In this document: in pieces, positions 39,189 through 41,461 of the stretch
Position numbering within the stretch: position 1 is the first letter of the stretch
How the letters are laid out: every line of letters begins with the position of its first letter
Assembly (NCBI GenBank): GCA_022360955.1
Contig: JAKSBV010000137.1
Coordinates: forward strand, 1 to 41,461
From: Bacillota bacterium
GTDB taxonomy: Bacteria > Bacillota > Clostridia > SK-Y3
DNA length: 41,461 nucleotides
Reading direction: 5' to 3'
Notes under the pieces: generated by a model
The model's database searches: none
What the model was told of the DNA's origin: nothing
Seen by the model: the letters and a program-made list of their open reading frames with translations, nothing else
Made by a program: the position numbers and the translations under genes

Positions 39189-40195
39189 ATCCAATTGCCT
39201 CCTGTCTTTTTTAAAAGCACACCAAAAATCGGTGCTCCGATTAAAGCCGTTAACACCGAAAGGGGGAGCTCAGCGCTATACAGCAATCGGCAAAGGTTAT
39301 CTATGAACAACAAGTAAATGCCTCCAATCATAATGGAAACGGGCATTAATTTTTCATGATCGGTCCCGACAAGCATTCGGCCGATATGGGGCGTAATAAG
39401 CCCTACCCACCCGATCATCCCGCACATCGACACTGCCGTGGCCGAAATAACAGTGGAGGAGATAATCACCAGTATCCTGTAAAGCTTCACGTGAAGACCA
39501 AGGGCTTCCGCCTCCTCATCGGAAAGTGAAAGCATATTGAGCTTCCATCTGATCATAAAGAGAAGCCCCACCGAAAGCACAATAGGCAAAAAAACTATTT
39601 TTACATCCTGCAGCTCTACCCCGGATAAACTGCCCATAAGCCAATAAATCATTGAGGGCAGTTCCGTATCTACCTCCGCACTATACTGTACCAATGATAG
39701 TAATGACGTAAAAACGGCACTTACAATGAGACCTGCCAGCACCAGTACAATAACCGAAGAAGATTTGCTGCTTTTCCCGATGATATAAGTAAACAGTACG
39801 GCTGCAATCCCCCATATAAATGCCATAAGCTGTATAAATACAATGTTGTTATAAATTAAAATACCAAGGGCAACACCAAAGCTTGCTCCCGCCGATACCC
39901 CCAGCATTCTGTCGCTCACCAGCGGGTTCTTAAAAACGGCCTGCATACCTGCACCCGCTGCGGCAAGTCCGCTTCCGATAAGGACTGCCATGAAAATCCT
40001 GGGCAGTCTCACCGAAAAAATGACAAAGGCCGGCATCTCATCCATGGAGAGCTCATTGGACCAAGCATTCTTTAAAATCCGCCATAAATCATGTTTGGAA
40101 ATCTCATATTTCCCAATGGTCAACGAAACAATTACGAGACCTAGCAACAGCAGGCTAAGCATGATGTAATATCCCTTAAGGTTCTTATCCTTCAT
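39185..40195 (-). CDS. FecCD-family ABC importer permease
   Basis: A 336-residue permease with about ten membrane segments, of the BtuC/FecCD family. Marks are the N-terminal GYYIMLSLLLLGLVIVSLTIG, RLPRIFMAVLIGSGLAAAGAGMQAVFKNPLVSDRMLGVSAGASFGVALG (the RLPR..........G..QA....PLA.P..LG.S.GA family block), and MCGMIGWVGLITPHIGRMLVGTDHEKLMPVSIMIGG (G.I.FVGL..PH..R...G.DHR). The ATG at 40195 is 7 bases after the binding-protein stop. The ribosome site is weak (GAGAAAGAGAG), so translation may depend on coupling to the upstream gene. Confidence 0.95.
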   Translation of the reverse strand: MKDKNLKGYYIMLSLLLLGLVIVSLTIGKYEISKHDLWRILKNAWSNELSMDEMPAFVIFSVRLPRIFMAVLIGSGLAAAGAGMQAVFKNPLVSDRMLGVSAGASFGVALGILIYNNIVFIQLMAFIWGIAAVLFTYIIGKSSKSSSVIVLVLAGLIVSAVFTSLLSLVQYSAEVDTELPSMIYWLMGSLSGVELQDVKIVFLPIVLSVGLLFMIRWKLNMLSLSDEEAEALGLHVKLYRILVIISSTVISATAVSMCGMIGWVGLITPHIGRMLVGTDHEKLMPVSIMIGGIYLLFIDNLCRLLYSAELPLSVLTALIGAPIFGVLLKKTGGNWI

Positions 40196-40202
40196 GGTAT
40201 GT

Positions 40203-41312
40203 TTACTCTCTTTCTCTATTGGGTTCAAGAATCGAAGCAAGCATTGCATCGGTTAACGTTATATGGTAATGCTCCTTATAATAGGCCTTAACAATATTGT
40301 TGAATTCATCTCCGCTAAAAGAGGAGGGATCGTTTTTTGTCAGCATCCACCGTACCATTAAAGGCGAATCGGCACTAGGCGCCGCCCATGCAAATATCCC
40401 TTTCGGCACATCATATACTCTCTTTTCTTGCACAGCCTTAACCCTGGACCAGTCCTGCCCCTCTATCCCCTGTAAGTAATTGGAGGCCTTTTCTCCCATA
40501 AACACATAAATGATGTCCGGGTTCCACTGGTAAATCTGCTCCATGCCCACTTCCTTTTCTCCGTCAATCTCATCTGCCCCATTTATCAATCCGCTCATTT
40601 CCAGCCAATAATCACCGTAGGTATGATCACCGCTGACCATGATCTTACCGCTATTGTTGCTGAATATCATTAGCCCCGTTAATCTTTCGTCTTCTGCTTT
40701 TTTGAGAGAAACTGCCAAATCCGCCTCCAATCGCTCCCATTCTTCCGCTATTGTTTTTCCGTTTTTTACGTCAAAAATATCCCTTATCAATCCTTCCCAC
40801 GCGCTCGTAACCGTAATGGGGTCTCTATCCTTCGGATTCATAAAGTCAACGATGGGCACCTTTAAATTTTCCAGCCCCTTTTTGAGCTGCGGTCCGTAGT
40901 AGAAAACGATATCCGGGTTAAGGTTTAGAACTGCTTCCGTATTTACGTTAAATCCCTTGATAAAACCGCTATCCACCTGATCCAAATTTGTAAAAACCTT
41001 TTGTATAATGCCGGGATTGGCATTCCGGAACGTAAGCGGATGCACTGCAACAATCCTGCTCGTATCTTTAAGGACACTGTATTGTATGGATGAAATGGGG
41101 GGCGAAAGAATCACCACACGATTTAATTTTTCAGCCGGCGGTACTTTCACAACATTTCCGCCTAAATCCGTTATTTCTCGCTGAACCGGTTCAGGCGGCT
41201 TATTGCTTTCAGCTGTCCCAACCTGCTCTTGCCCTGCTCTTTCCTGCTGCGCACATCCATAAAACCCCAATGCTGTTGCCATGATTAGCAAAAAAATAAA
41301 CATTTTTTGCAT
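40203..41312 (-). CDS. ABC importer substrate-binding lipoprotein (FecB/BtuF type)
   Basis: A 369-residue lipoprotein that captures an iron chelate, haem or corrinoid at the cell surface. The signal ends in the lipobox LGFYGC with Cys20, followed by a polar linker. The helical-backbone binding fold shows REITDLGGNVVKVPPAEKLNRVVILSP at the start, FNVNTEAVLNLNPDIVFYYGP, and EQIYQWNPDIIYVFMGEKASNYL. The ATG at 41312 follows AAAGGAGGTG. It is first in a three-gene operon with permease and ATPase. A Fur-like box overlaps its promoter, which favours an iron-containing substrate over B12. Confidence 0.93.
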   Translation of the reverse strand: MQKMFIFLLIMATALGFYGCAQQERAGQEQVGTAESNKPPEPVQREITDLGGNVVKVPPAEKLNRVVILSPPISSIQYSVLKDTSRIVAVHPLTFRNANPGIIQKVFTNLDQVDSGFIKGFNVNTEAVLNLNPDIVFYYGPQLKKGLENLKVPIVDFMNPKDRDPITVTSAWEGLIRDIFDVKNGKTIAEEWERLEADLAVSLKKAEDERLTGLMIFSNNSGKIMVSGDHTYGDYWLEMSGLINGADEIDGEKEVGMEQIYQWNPDIIYVFMGEKASNYLQGIEGQDWSRVKAVQEKRVYDVPKGIFAWAAPSADSPLMVRWMLTKNDPSSFSGDEFNNIVKAYYKEHYHITLTDAMLASILEPNRERE

Positions 41313-41358
41313 TTTAACACCTCCTTTGTATGCCAGGCATACATAATGATAAAAAAAT

Positions 41359-41373
41359 TGAGAAGCATTCTCA
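41359..41373 (-). promoter_or_regulatory. Fur-like operator
   Basis: TGAGAAGCATTCTCA is a 15-bp dyad (6-3-6, or 7-1-7 with one mismatch), matching the Gram-positive Fur box pattern TGATAATnATTATCA at most positions. It lies at the predicted transcription start of the ABC importer operon, where bound repressor would block transcription. PerR or Zur boxes have similar form, so the metal is inferred. Confidence 0.65.
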
Positions 41374-41379
41374 TTAAAT

Positions 41380-41408
41380 ATTCTAGCATAGATCGGCTAG
41401 CGTGTAAA
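41380..41408 (-). promoter_or_regulatory. Promoter of the iron-type ABC importer operon
   Basis: On the minus strand TTTACA (41408-41403), a 17-bp spacer and TAGAAT (41385-41380), placing the start near 41373 inside the Fur-like operator and giving a leader of about 60 nt. Confidence 0.7.
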
Positions 41409-41461
41409 GCCTTTTTTAATACCGCGGATATATAAATTCCGGATGATGATAAAAGCATTTA

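Noticed and set aside
1-41461. CRISPR array, tRNA or rRNA genes
   Set aside because: No regularly spaced direct repeats with unique spacers and no cloverleaf or rRNA sequence were recognised on either strand.

Overview
The window looks like chromosome of an anaerobic, endospore-forming member of the class Clostridia; the sequence does not fix the genus. The evidence is a complete GerA/GerB/GerC germinant-receptor operon, a pair of CotF-like coat genes, several small sporulation-type proteins, a MinD/ferredoxin ATPase cluster typical of anaerobes, strong AAGGAGG ribosome sites, GTG/TTG starts and AT-rich spacers. There is no rRNA, tRNA, CRISPR, transposase or prophage. Almost all genes are housekeeping or physiological, and the unusual material is mainly in the spacers.

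Layout. 1-4.3 kb: VanZ-like protein, phosphoglucomutase, a 4-TM holin-fold membrane protein, an MTH1187-type thiamine-binding protein and a small membrane protein. 4.4-10.6 kb (minus strand): a TTG-started flavoprotein of the geranylgeranyl-reductase family, then gerA, two gerB paralogues and gerC, tightly packed. 10.8-12.7 kb (plus): a small protein with a duplicated hydrophobic segment and three unrecognised genes. 12.8-18.4 kb (minus): an exo/endonuclease/phosphatase-fold protein, the leucine genes leuC-leuD-leuB and an AraC regulator. 19.2-25.2 kb: zinc-ribbon protein, MetH with its activation domain on a separate coupled gene, an unknown protein coupled to a CBS-GGDEF cyclase, and YihY. 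25.4-27.9 kb (plus): vitamin-B6-type kinase, ECF S component and HAD phosphatase, each preceded by a perfect 25-26 bp hairpin. 28.1-29.2 kb: YibE/F. 29.8-33.8 kb (minus): a six-gene unit (Cys-rich MerR regulator, Mrp ATPase, NifX-like, two MinD/ferredoxin ATPases, NifX-like) behind one clear promoter. 34.2-35.4 kb (plus): two coat proteins and a Fur-family regulator. 35.5-41.3 kb (minus): a second YibE/F, MarR, a methyltransferase and an iron/haem-type ABC importer with a Fur-like operator on its promoter.

How the parts fit. The ger operon, coat genes and small hydrophobic proteins serve sporulation and germination. leuCDB and metH serve amino-acid synthesis. The kinase, ECF and HAD genes suggest salvage of a B6-like vitamin. 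The Mrp/NifX/MinD-Fd unit suggests Fe-S or metal-cofactor assembly under a Cys-rich sensor. The ABC importer and the Fur-family gene suggest iron-responsive uptake.

Most unusual signal. A dispersed family of about 100-nt imperfect hairpins shares termini (TAAAGATA and TATCYATA) and a conserved apical loop (YGGTTCTG). The copies lie mostly 13-55 bp upstream of start codons, and the clearest ones have the same orientation relative to the downstream gene. Two larger copies (about 270-300 bp) with the same termini lie upstream of phosphoglucomutase and leuC. These could be MITE-like insertions, 5'-UTR RNA elements, or both. The second striking signal is the set of three perfect inverted repeats in the B6-type operon, one of which carries a compensatory base-pair change.
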